Below, piece by piece: positions 6,268 to 13,936 of a DNA stretch of 45,026 bases (position 1 is its first letter; each line of letters starts with the position of its first letter). This stretch comes from Bacteroidales bacterium (GTDB lineage: Bacteria > Bacteroidota > Bacteroidia > Bacteroidales > P3), in the NCBI GenBank assembly GCA_017479705.1, contig JAFVCA010000003.1, positions 1-45,026 on the forward strand, in the 5' to 3' direction. A program made the position numbers and the translations under genes. The notes below the pieces were generated by a model that saw nothing but the letters and a program-made list of their open reading frames with translations, was not told the DNA's origin and did not search any database.

Positions 6268-8244
6268 CTATTGTTTCACAATCCTTCTGACCACGGTGTT
6301 GTTGCCCGTCACTATGCGGACGAAATAGGCTCCCGCGGGGAGCGCGCGCATGTCAATGGTCGGCTGGGTGGTGGAGAGTATCCGACGGCCACTCATCTCC
6401 ATCAGTTCCACCTTCTGCAGACCTTCCGCACGGACGGTGAGGAGGTCAGTAACGGGGTTGGGATAGAGAGCCACCGCCTCGGAAAGGTCGGCGCTGCGGT
6501 CTTCAATGCCCACATGGGCACAAGGCCACTCCACATGGTGGGAGCCACCGTTGCGGTAGGCATTCTGCACCTTGACCAATTCCTCGCCGTGCTGGTTGCG
6601 GATGGTGTAGTTGATGTAGCGGTCGGTACCGCCGCCCGCGTGCCATACGACACGGATGTCGTGCGGAGCCACCAAGACGTCGACAGAGTCCTTGGTGCCC
6701 TGTTCCAGACGTGCTTTGCCGTAAAGGAAACCCTGCGTCGACTCGAACGAGAGGTAGGCACCGCCCTGCCAGGTCTGGCCGTGGTTGCATTCCATCACCA
6801 CCGTCAGCGGACACATTTCATCTTCTTCATAGAAACCCTGCGCCACACGCACGGTGCATTGCTCGCCGCCCTGCGTGAAGGTGATGACTGCGAAACGCTC
6901 TTGGCCGGCATTGTTTTCGGTGACATGGAAGAAGATCCATCCAGCACGGTCGAAGTGGTTCTCGGAAAAGGTAATCCAGTCGGCGTTGCAGGAGAGGCTC
7001 CACGGTGCATCGACGGTGTCGTTGATGCAGAACAGCAGCGAGTCGTCGCCGCCATCGCGGCTCATGAAGAAGAGGGTGTCGCTGGCCCGCATACGGTAGT
7101 CCGGCACCAGGCCGAGGAGGGCAGCGTTGTTGTCGTTAAAGGTATAGGTGCCGTTGCCACCCACACCGCCCACACCGGGGCTGATGGAGTCGACGGGGAA
7201 GAAGCCGTCGCCGCGGCCGCTCCAGCCGAAGTTGAAGTGCATGTAGCCGCGGCTGTCGTAGCCGTCGCACACAAAGCCGTGGCCGCCAACATCGCCCGAG
7301 CCTGTGTAGACGATGGGATGGCCCAAGTCGAGCTCGGCAATGAGCATGTCGCGCCATTGGTCTTTGGTGTAGAATCCCCTGTGCACGACACGCATCTCGG
7401 CACTATAGCCGAAGTAGTCTTTCAGCGAGTTGTCGATGCTGGGTATGCCTTCCATTCCAGCCAAGCCCGCCGCCGCACTACCATCGGGGTTGTACTGCAT
7501 ATCAAGACTCACACCGCAGTGGTACATCAGCGTTGCCACCGCCTCTATCTCCTCCATGGGAGTGGAGTAGGTTGCCCTAACGGGCATGTTGTCCCAGTCG
7601 TAAAGGGTGTGGGCGAAATCGGCGGACTGCACCCCATAGCTCGCATGGGTGTAGCTATGGCTGCCCATGCCGAAGGCGGGGTATTGCCAGAAATTCATCA
7701 CCTGAGCCTGCGCAGTGGCGGCACAGCCCGTTGCCGAGCCGCCGGGGCAGTAGCCATTGTAGGGATAGGTCTGGTCCCAAAAGGTGGTGAGCAAGGGAGC
7801 CACACCGGTGGTGTCGCCATCCTTGGGCATCAGGTTGTTCTCTAAGGCATACCACTCGGGGGAGAATTGAGAATCGAGCACTGAGAATTGAGAATTGGCT
7901 ACCGCATCAATTTCTTGCTGGTAGGCATGCAGCCACTGTTGCAGGGCTGGCGGGAGAGTATCAGGGTCTAATGTACCTGTGGTCGAATAGCCTAAGATGG
8001 GGCGCACCGCATCGTCGGCAGCCACCAGCACAAAACCGCCCTCTGCGGCTGCAAACAGGTAGATGCCTTTATATTGCCATTCAGCGGGGGTCGCAGTCAA
8101 TGTAGCGTTCCCCTTCGCGCCACTTAACGAGGCGTAAAAGTTCTGCGCCACCCTGGCAGCCCTTTTGGGATTCACAGGAGCGGCGACAACGGTGCCGAGC
8201 ACCAGCACCGCTGCAGCCAGCAATAATACCTTGTTCCGTTTCAT
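6268..8244 (-). CDS. C10 family (streptopain-like) cysteine peptidase with T9SS sorting domain
   Basis: A 658-residue secreted cysteine peptidase. Order: signal peptide (1-22), a Spi/pro-region with VNPKRAARVAQNFY, catalytic domain with Cys174 (GSATGCAATAQAQVMNFW) and His322 (GDVGGHGFVCDGY), then HFNFGWSGRGDGFF. A BACON-like beta domain follows (about 395-480: CNADWITF ... FTQGGEQCTVRVAQ), and the C-terminus is a type A T9SS sorting domain (LYPNPVTDLLTV ... MRALPAGAYFVRI ... VVRRIVKQ). It should be made as an inactive proenzyme, cross the outer membrane by T9SS and be surface-attached or released. Residues 118-127 contain the duplicated SQFS string encoded by an AT-rich repeat (7862-7898). 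The preceding lipoprotein gene ends 15 bases upstream, so the two are probably co-transcribed. Confidence 0.93.
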   Translation of the reverse strand: MKRNKVLLLAAAVLVLGTVVAAPVNPKRAARVAQNFYASLSGAKGNATLTATPAEWQYKGIYLFAAAEGGFVLVAADDAVRPILGYSTTGTLDPDTLPPALQQWLHAYQQEIDAVANSQFSVLDSQFSPEWYALENNLMPKDGDTTGVAPLLTTFWDQTYPYNGYCPGGSATGCAATAQAQVMNFWQYPAFGMGSHSYTHASYGVQSADFAHTLYDWDNMPVRATYSTPMEEIEAVATLMYHCGVSLDMQYNPDGSAAAGLAGMEGIPSIDNSLKDYFGYSAEMRVVHRGFYTKDQWRDMLIAELDLGHPIVYTGSGDVGGHGFVCDGYDSRGYMHFNFGWSGRGDGFFPVDSISPGVGGVGGNGTYTFNDNNAALLGLVPDYRMRASDTLFFMSRDGGDDSLLFCINDTVDAPWSLSCNADWITFSENHFDRAGWIFFHVTENNAGQERFAVITFTQGGEQCTVRVAQGFYEEDEMCPLTVVMECNHGQTWQGGAYLSFESTQGFLYGKARLEQGTKDSVDVLVAPHDIRVVWHAGGGTDRYINYTIRNQHGEELVKVQNAYRNGGSHHVEWPCAHVGIEDRSADLSEAVALYPNPVTDLLTVRAEGLQKVELMEMSGRRILSTTQPTIDMRALPAGAYFVRIVTGNNTVVRRIVKQ

Positions 8245-8259
8245 AGCAATGCCCTGTTA

Positions 8260-8871
8260 TCAGTTTTTCAAAGCACGCGCGATTCTGCCCACAATGTTAC
8301 CCCAGCTCATCTTGCCTTTTGCAGTCTTGGCCCCGGGGATAAGGGCCTTGGCGGGCTCGACAGGCACCTGTGTGAACACCACCACTGAGGTTCCCATTAT
8401 CTCTTCCATGTCGGGGTCGTCGAGATCAAGGGTCAGGGTCTTGGCCACCGTGTCGTAAACCAGTTCGTAGGAATAGTAGGCTGTGTCGCCCAGCTCATCA
8501 TCGTAATATTGGCATTTCAATATCACGCTGTCATTGCTGAAGGTGTAGGTGAACGCTTCTGTCATGTTCTGGCTCTGCGAGGCTGCGGGGTAGTCGGGTA
8601 CATCAATATCGATATCATGGAACAGTTCTCCACTTACCGAATCGAGGAAGTCGAGCGACAGGTCGTAGGTGACATTCATTTGCATTATGCCCTGGTAATA
8701 ATAGGTGTTCTCCAGGTGGGCAATCCACGAAGTGCCATCATAGATGATCTCGGGAGTTACCACCTCTGGGGTTTCAGGGGTGACAGGTTCAGACTTTTCT
8801 TTCTTGCAACCGGCAAAGGCCAAGGATGCGGCCACCGTGACGATGGCTAAAGTTTTTAGTGTTGTCTTCAT
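8260..8871 (-). CDS. Small lipoprotein upstream of C10 peptidase, function unknown
   Basis: A 203-residue lipoprotein: signal peptide with lipobox AFAGC (Cys22), then KKEKSEP and a Pro/Thr/Glu linker, an acidic beta-rich body (about 45-170, many Asp/Tyr) and a basic C-terminal tail ending in IVGRIARALKN. I do not recognise the fold. It lies 15 bases upstream of the C10 peptidase gene in the same direction. In Bacteroides fragilis some C10 peptidase genes are paired with small Spi-like inhibitors, so an inhibitor or chaperone role is possible; this is inference from position, and the second C10 gene in this window also follows a small lipoprotein gene. No Spi-type similarity is visible by eye. 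Confidence 0.85.
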   Translation of the reverse strand: MKTTLKTLAIVTVAASLAFAGCKKEKSEPVTPETPEVVTPEIIYDGTSWIAHLENTYYYQGIMQMNVTYDLSLDFLDSVSGELFHDIDIDVPDYPAASQSQNMTEAFTYTFSNDSVILKCQYYDDELGDTAYYSYELVYDTVAKTLTLDLDDPDMEEIMGTSVVVFTQVPVEPAKALIPGAKTAKGKMSWGNIVGRIARALKN

Positions 8872-8911
8872 GTTGTTATTGTTTTGTTATTTATTCGTGC
8901 ATATACAATAG

Positions 8912-8928
8912 ACGTTTATAATAAACGT
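8912..8928. promoter_or_regulatory. Palindrome upstream of lipoprotein-C10 peptidase pair
   Basis: ACGTTTA-TAA-TAAACGT is a perfect 7-bp inverted repeat 41 bases before the lipoprotein start. A regulator site is possible. No clear TAnnTTTG promoter could be fixed beside it. Confidence 0.35.
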
Positions 8929-8964
8929 TTAAGATGGCAAAATCTTACACGGGGGTGGTTATAT

Positions 8965-10332
8965 TTAATGTTTTTTAAGCTTTTTCTCCAGCTTTTGACG
9001 TATTGAGGCTTCGAGGGGGACGTAGTTATACTGCTGCCAGAAGGCTTCGTCGTACTGCTTGTGGTCGGCACGGCGTTGTGGCACCAGCACGCTTCCCGGT
9101 GGCTGGATGGTGTTATTCTTCAAGAAGGATGCCCCCTCCTTGTGTTCGCTGGTCAGCACACATTGGCAATGATTATCCATAGAGTTCAACCCAGCACCCT
9201 TGGGACTCGAGGCATTGCAATAAAAGTCCGTACCCTCATCGCGGGTGTAGGAAGTCAAAGTGTACTTGCCTTCCACCAAGCCGTAGTTATACACCACATG
9301 CTTTCGCCGAGCCAACGAGTCAACACCTGCCTTTTTGAATACTTTCTTCAAAGGAAAGAATGGGCGCATCGCGAAGTAGTTCGTTTCTTCTATACAGGTG
9401 ATGGCAAGACTTCCCTTTGCAATCACGATGCGAAAAGAGCCATGACCACGGAACGGTCCGCCTGAACCATTATATCTTGAGGTGACGACATAATACTGAT
9501 GTCCTTCGGCATCGGTCATTTCCGACACTTGATATTTATTGTGCTTCTTTGCCTTCTCCAAGCGTTTCAGCGACAGGCGAGTCGTGGCATTCGGAATCTC
9601 CACTGGGTCGTACAGCACTTCGTTCTCTTCGTAACCGATATAATCGCCTGACACCTCCCTTGACACTTGTTTATTTACATAAGCCGTGTCGCACAGCAGC
9701 AGACGGTCGTGGCGGATGCTGGTATAGTTACTCTCAATGGGACGTTTGTAACTATACCGAGCGATGTTCCCAGGCTCTTCACCGTTATTCAGTTTCTTCA
9801 GCGTATGGTGCTTGTCGTAGCCCACGCGCAGAGCATCAAACACCATCTCGTCAAAGAGGAACGGCTCGTCGTTCAGCATCCTCACATCGCGGTAGAACCA
9901 AGTGCCCACCACGCTGTCCGTCTGGTAGTTCTGCGGTATGCGGTTCACCGCATCTATCAATAGCTGAGCCGCCGCCTTGGGCGAGTATTCTGTCACCGTC
10001 ACCTCTTTCAGCCAGCGGCCGCCGTCGGAGGTGAGAGCCACGTCGGCCTTGCGCTGTGCCTTGGCAATACTGACGGTGTCGCGCAGGTAGCCCATCAGGG
10101 CATACACCACGCTGCCGTCCCGGTGCTCCGTCGGCACCTTCAGCACATAGTCGCCGTCGTTGTTGGTCTGTGTGTAGATAGGCTGCCCGGCCACATATAC
10201 CGTCACGGAGGGCAACCCCTCGCGGCTCTCACGGTCCGTGACGCGACCGCTGAGGGTCAGATACCCCTCCTGCGCCATCCCGGAGAGGGACAGCAGCAAG
10301 GAGGCGCATATTATCAAAAGTTTTCTCGTCAT
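8965..10332 (-). CDS. Exported protein with carboxypeptidase-regulatory-like domain
   Basis: A 455-residue exported protein beginning MTRKLLIICASLLLSLSGMAQ, a good signal peptide; the frame is open to 10371, but the upstream residues lack signal-peptide character. Residues about 20-100 form a CarboxypepD_reg-like beta-sandwich (LTLSGRVTDRESREGLPSVTVYV ... NNDGDYVLKVP), as found at the N-terminus of outer-membrane and surface proteins in this phylum. The remaining 350 residues carry no catalytic motif I recognise; there is no TonB plug or barrel signature. It is the last gene of the ABC/GntR group, 38 bases after the regulator, and may belong to the same transcript. The role is unknown, probably envelope-related. 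Confidence 0.85.
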   Translation of the reverse strand: MTRKLLIICASLLLSLSGMAQEGYLTLSGRVTDRESREGLPSVTVYVAGQPIYTQTNNDGDYVLKVPTEHRDGSVVYALMGYLRDTVSIAKAQRKADVALTSDGGRWLKEVTVTEYSPKAAAQLLIDAVNRIPQNYQTDSVVGTWFYRDVRMLNDEPFLFDEMVFDALRVGYDKHHTLKKLNNGEEPGNIARYSYKRPIESNYTSIRHDRLLLCDTAYVNKQVSREVSGDYIGYEENEVLYDPVEIPNATTRLSLKRLEKAKKHNKYQVSEMTDAEGHQYYVVTSRYNGSGGPFRGHGSFRIVIAKGSLAITCIEETNYFAMRPFFPLKKVFKKAGVDSLARRKHVVYNYGLVEGKYTLTSYTRDEGTDFYCNASSPKGAGLNSMDNHCQCVLTSEHKEGASFLKNNTIQPPGSVLVPQRRADHKQYDEAFWQQYNYVPLEASIRQKLEKKLKKH

Positions 10333-10370
10333 TTCTATTGTTATTTTTCTGTCAGCCGGACGGGCAAGCA

Positions 10371-10718
10371 CTAACGGAGATGCTCCGCTAAATCCTCGTA
10401 GGTGAAGCCCAGCATCTTCATCCTCTGCACAAAATAAGGAAGTTCCTCATTGATGAAATACTGTCTGTTCAGACCCAAAATCCTGTCTTTTGCCTTGGGC
10501 GACACGTAATAGCCCAGCCCACGCCGGTTGTACACTATCTCGGCGTTTTGCAGATAGTCGAAGGTGCGCATCACCGTGTTGGGGTTCACCCCAAGGGTGG
10601 CCGCCACGTCGCGCACCGACGGCACCCGCTCGTCTTCGCCCCACTCGCCAGCCACAATGCGCTCACACATCGTGTCGGCAATCTGCAGGTATATCGGTTT
10701 TTGTTTATTGAAGTCCAT
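10371..10718 (-). CDS. GntR family regulator, YtrA-type
   Basis: A 115-residue repressor of the short YtrA branch of the GntR family: a winged helix-turn-helix only, no large ligand domain. The DNA-binding part is MDFNKQKPIYLQIADTMCERI, then ERVPSVRDVAATLGVNPNTVMRTFDYLQ (about 30-57), followed by the wing IVYNRRGLGYYV and a C-terminal dimerisation helix. YtrA-type regulators commonly repress an ABC transporter operon that includes their own gene. Here the ATPase, membrane protein and lipoprotein genes lie directly upstream on the same strand, and a perfect inverted repeat lies at the promoter before the ATPase gene (13530-13553). That fits autoregulation. Confidence 0.93.
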   Translation of the reverse strand: MDFNKQKPIYLQIADTMCERIVAGEWGEDERVPSVRDVAATLGVNPNTVMRTFDYLQNAEIVYNRRGLGYYVSPKAKDRILGLNRQYFINEELPYFVQRMKMLGFTYEDLAEHLR

Positions 10719-10774
10719 AACTTTATTGTGTTAAAATAGTAATTAATAATTCAATACCAGCGGTGGCGCACCCC

Positions 10775-11638
10775 TTAATTACCCGCAGCGGTGCGCTGCC
10801 CGCGGGAATCCTCTGCCTTCACGGCAATCCTTAACGATCCGCCCATAGCATTGCACTCTATGTCGCAATCTCCATCACCGATGATGTTCACTCCGCCCTT
10901 GGTCAGAACCGGCAATTCGCTATCGAAGGAATGATTCATACCATTCATCTCCAGCCTGATGCCAGCATTCTTCGGCACATACAACACTGTGTCCATCGTT
11001 GCCGCATTCAGCTCTATGTCGTCGGGCATACGGCTGAATGTTGCCTCAAGAGAAGTGGACACTCCATTCACCTCTAAGCTTTCCATCGTGCACTCATTCA
11101 GCACAATCTTGTCCGAGACGCTGTTCATCTCCATCTCGTCGCACACAATGCTGTCCATGCGTAAGCCGTATCCCATCCCGTTCATCTCTATGCCGGACAA
11201 GCACGATACACGCGGCACCTTTACCAGCAAGTGCTTGTTGGGCAAATCCTGGTTCTTCATCTTCACGCCAGGCTTGCCAAACATGATGGTCAGCGTGCCA
11301 TCGGCATCAAGGTAATGGTGCATCGTTGTGGTGTCCGACAGCTGTCCGTCGCTCACCTCGCTTATCACCACCTCGTTGCCGTCGTATGCCACGATGCTCA
11401 CCGAGTCGCGATACCAATCTATCTCCAAGTTCCTAATCCGCTGCCCGTCGAAACTGGCACCGCCCTTGGTACAGCGGTCCGCAAACCGCTTGCCACCTAT
11501 TTCCACACTGCCCGACCTGTCCACCATCTCCTCCACCAACTCATCATAACTCTTATGGTTGCTCAGTTTGCAACCGCTCATGGCCAGCGTGCCCGTCACG
11601 GCAACGGCCATTGCCATTATTATCTTTGTGTATTTCAT
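10775..11638 (-). CDS. DUF4097/GIN-like beta-helix lipoprotein
   Basis: A 287-residue lipoprotein with lipobox LAMSGC (Cys23). The body is a set of short beta repeats of roughly 20 residues with the recurring string [IL]E-[MLV]-N (IEMNGMGYGLRM, MEMNSVSDKIVL, LEVNGVSTSLEA, IELNAATMDTVL, LEMNGMNHSFDS), the pattern of DUF4097/GIN-type right-handed beta-helices. Such proteins are often encoded with ABC transporters and small regulators in envelope-stress loci. It lies 45 bases after the ABC membrane gene and 56 before the GntR gene. The biochemical role is unknown. Confidence 0.87.
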   Translation of the reverse strand: MKYTKIIMAMAVAVTGTLAMSGCKLSNHKSYDELVEEMVDRSGSVEIGGKRFADRCTKGGASFDGQRIRNLEIDWYRDSVSIVAYDGNEVVISEVSDGQLSDTTTMHHYLDADGTLTIMFGKPGVKMKNQDLPNKHLLVKVPRVSCLSGIEMNGMGYGLRMDSIVCDEMEMNSVSDKIVLNECTMESLEVNGVSTSLEATFSRMPDDIELNAATMDTVLYVPKNAGIRLEMNGMNHSFDSELPVLTKGGVNIIGDGDCDIECNAMGGSLRIAVKAEDSRGQRTAAGN

Positions 11639-11683
11639 ATTACAGATTAGTCATTAAAATTAAACAATCAATAAAGTCTGCCG

Positions 11684-12553
11684 TTAGTATTTCATGTGTT
11701 TCAGCCTGTAGCTGGCCCACCAGAACAGCACCGTTGTCCATACAAAGCTCCATGCCACAGCCACCCAATAGGCGGTGTTCATACTCTTCACCGGGTCTGC
11801 ATTGCTAATCAGGTTTCTGATCCACTCCCCATCAAGCATGACCGAGCCCAGAATTGGGGTCGCCACAATGTTCAACACAAAGCTTATCAGCCAGCACCAC
11901 AGCAGGGTCTGCAACACCTTGTGCTTCTTGAAAATGGTGGCAGTGAACAGATACAGAGCCACTGTGCTCAGATAGCTAAGCACCGCATACAGCACCACTT
12001 TGCCCGGCGTGATTGTCCCGGCAATCAGAGCCAGAGTGTTCATATTCTCATTATCCAACTGGGCATTGTATGCACCGGACTGGAACAGCCTCATCTGATC
12101 CAAAGCCGAAGCCAGATAGTCCGTCTGCCACAACCATTTGTTGTAAGGGCCGAAGGGCAACAGCGTCAGGAAATAATCCAGCACCATGCTGCCACAAAAG
12201 CACAGCAACGGGCACACCACCACCGAGAAAAGCAGCATGCTCAGATACTTCTCCAGCTTCGAGGCGGGCAACATGGCAAAGTATATGCCCTCCTTTTGCA
12301 GGTTGCAGGTGCGGTACATGCGCGACGGCGTCACCATGGCGGCCAGCGTCACCACGCCAAATATAAAGCCCCAGCGCACCTCTGGTGCAATGGGAGGAAC
12401 CGTGTTCACCCCGGCCAAAGCCCACCAGAGCAGCCAGGCTGCTATCGGCAACAGGGTTATTATCAGCAATGTCGAACCGGCATTGCGCCATATATTTCTG
12501 AAATCCTTGCGAACCACGTTCGCGAAACGGGACCAATTAAATGTCTTATTCAT
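11684..12553 (-). CDS. ABC transporter membrane subunit
   Basis: A 289-residue membrane protein with about six hydrophobic segments (for example STLLIITLLPIAAWLLWWAL near 28-47, FIFGVVTLAAMV, LLFSVVVCPLLCFCGSMVL, VVLYAVLSYLSTVALYLF, TLLWCWLISFVLNIV and YWVAVAWSFVWTTVLFWWA). The cytoplasmic start (WSRFANVVRKDFRNIWRNAG) resembles ABC-2 type permeases. The ATPase gene precedes it by 72 bases and a YtrA-type regulator follows two genes later, the usual layout of YtrA-controlled exporters. The substrate cannot be told; related systems are linked to cell-envelope stress or peptide antibiotics. Confidence 0.85.
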   Translation of the reverse strand: MNKTFNWSRFANVVRKDFRNIWRNAGSTLLIITLLPIAAWLLWWALAGVNTVPPIAPEVRWGFIFGVVTLAAMVTPSRMYRTCNLQKEGIYFAMLPASKLEKYLSMLLFSVVVCPLLCFCGSMVLDYFLTLLPFGPYNKWLWQTDYLASALDQMRLFQSGAYNAQLDNENMNTLALIAGTITPGKVVLYAVLSYLSTVALYLFTATIFKKHKVLQTLLWCWLISFVLNIVATPILGSVMLDGEWIRNLISNADPVKSMNTAYWVAVAWSFVWTTVLFWWASYRLKHMKY

Positions 12554-12625
12554 AACCGTTTATTTTTTATTAGATTGTTATCACTTTTTTCCGAGTACTC
12601 CGAATCTACCGGGTAATCCGTCTTC

Positions 12626-13453
12626 TTATTTGAACAATTCTTTCATCATATTCCTGTTGCGCAGGACGGCATTGAACAGCGCCTCAATGTTCACCTGGCT
12701 CTCCACACCCTCCTTGTTCACGCAGACGTTCATGCAGCCGCCGGGCATCTGCTCCGAATAAAGGGCATCGGGCAGCGACGCGGCATTGTAAGTGAAGCTC
12801 AGCTTGCGCGTCACCTCCTCGATGCTGGCGTTCAGCAGCACATCGTCGTGCGTCAAGATAATGATGGGGTCTATCAGATTTTCCACATCTTTCACTTGGT
12901 GGGTGGAGATGATTATCGTGGTGCCCTCGGTGGCGCGCTTGGACAGCAGCGTGCGGAAATCGGCCTTGGAAGGGATGTCCAACCCGTTGGTCGGCTCGTC
13001 CAACAGCACATAGTCCGTGCCTAACGAGAGTGCACAGGCAATCAACGACTTCTTTTGCTGTCCGAAGGACATTTCGCGGAACCTCCTGTTCGGGTCCACT
13101 TCCATCTCCTGCATCAGGTGCAGGAAGGTGCCGTAAGCATACTTGGGGTAGAACGGTGCCAACTCCCTCACATAGTCGGTCGGCGTGGCGTTGTCCGGCG
13201 TGGTCACCTCGTCCGGCAGGAACACGATGTTTTGCAGCATCTCCGGCTCCCGCTCAAAGCTCACGTGCCCATCCACGGTGCAGCTGCCTTGTTGGGGACT
13301 TTGCAGTCCGCAAATCAGTTTCAGCAACGTGGTTTTGCCCACGCCGTTCTCACCCAGCAAGCCATATATGCTGCCCGGCGCAAATGTCAGGCTGATGTTG
13401 TGGAACACCGCCGTTTTCTTGTAGGAGAAATCCAAATTCCTAATCTCTATCAT
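12626..13453 (-). CDS. ABC transporter ATP-binding protein
   Basis: A 275-residue ATPase with Walker A GENGVGKT (34-41), Q-loop region near FLPDEV, signature MSFGQQKK (128-135), Walker B YVLLDEP (148-154) and switch His in IISTHQVKD. The C-terminal 60 residues are an extension typical of exporter ATPases paired with ABC-2 permeases. It is the first gene of the ABC/lipoprotein/GntR operon; a Bacteroidota promoter and a palindromic operator-like site lie about 75-130 bases upstream. Confidence 0.95.
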   Translation of the reverse strand: MIEIRNLDFSYKKTAVFHNISLTFAPGSIYGLLGENGVGKTTLLKLICGLQSPQQGSCTVDGHVSFEREPEMLQNIVFLPDEVTTPDNATPTDYVRELAPFYPKYAYGTFLHLMQEMEVDPNRRFREMSFGQQKKSLIACALSLGTDYVLLDEPTNGLDIPSKADFRTLLSKRATEGTTIIISTHQVKDVENLIDPIIILTHDDVLLNASIEEVTRKLSFTYNAASLPDALYSEQMPGGCMNVCVNKEGVESQVNIEALFNAVLRNRNMMKELFK

Positions 13454-13529
13454 AATCCTTACAGTTTTTTATTGTTCTTATATTGCAATTAATTATTGTA
13501 TTTCAATTGTTTATCCGACTTATTGTTAT

Positions 13530-13553
13530 AGTGTATTACCTAACTAATACACT
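13530..13553 (-). promoter_or_regulatory. Probable GntR (YtrA-type) operator
   Basis: AGTGTATTA (13530-13538), six bases, TAATACACT (13545-13553): a perfect 9-bp inverted repeat directly downstream of the -7 element, where it would cover the transcription start of the ABC operon. GTnTA/TAnAC-type palindromes are characteristic of YtrA-subfamily GntR regulators, and such a gene is in this operon. Confidence 0.6.
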
Positions 13554-13554
13554 G

Positions 13555-13585
13555 CAAAGGTACGACACTTTTCTGAATCCGCAAG
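13555..13585 (-). promoter_or_regulatory. Promoter of the ABC transporter/GntR operon
   Basis: On the minus strand: CTTG (13582-13585), a 19-base spacer and TACCTTTG (13555-13562), matching the -33/-7 consensus. The predicted start falls within the adjacent inverted repeat. Confidence 0.7.
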
Positions 13586-13589
13586 TTTC

Positions 13590-13936
13590 TTACTATACAT
13601 TTAACAATCTTTAACTTTCTCGAAAATCATCCGCGGTTTTCTCGGTCTTGTTTCGCCATACCAAAGCCGCAGAAATGCAGTCGGTTACTCCAAACTTAAA
13701 CAAATCATCGCCGCAGGTTGTATTCATACAGAATCGGTATGCGACACTGCCACGGCCCTTGTCCCTCAGCAGGAAGGACAAGTATCTAATATATATTCTA
13801 TAAATAGCTGGTAAGAAACGACGGAACGGCGGAACGCAGGGGACGCAAGGGAAACCGCAGACAGGTATTAGCAATAGCCTACTGGTTGCCGATTGCCTGT
13901 TTCGAATAATGTCAGCGTGTCCTGGTGCAGACCGCA
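13590..13936. other. Intergenic region without recognised gene
   Basis: About 350 bases between the ABC operon promoter and the end of rimO. Open frames are short and without recognisable domains, and no RNA gene or clear terminator is visible. Confidence 0.6.

Noticed and set aside
6232-7845. 537-codon open frame on the plus strand opposite the C10 peptidase gene
   Set aside because: It is the antisense shadow of a gene with clear catalytic motifs, signal peptide and sorting domain; no domain is recognisable in it.
10715-10760. A second GntR operator before the regulator gene
   Set aside because: GTGTTA occurs there, but no matching inverted half-site is present.
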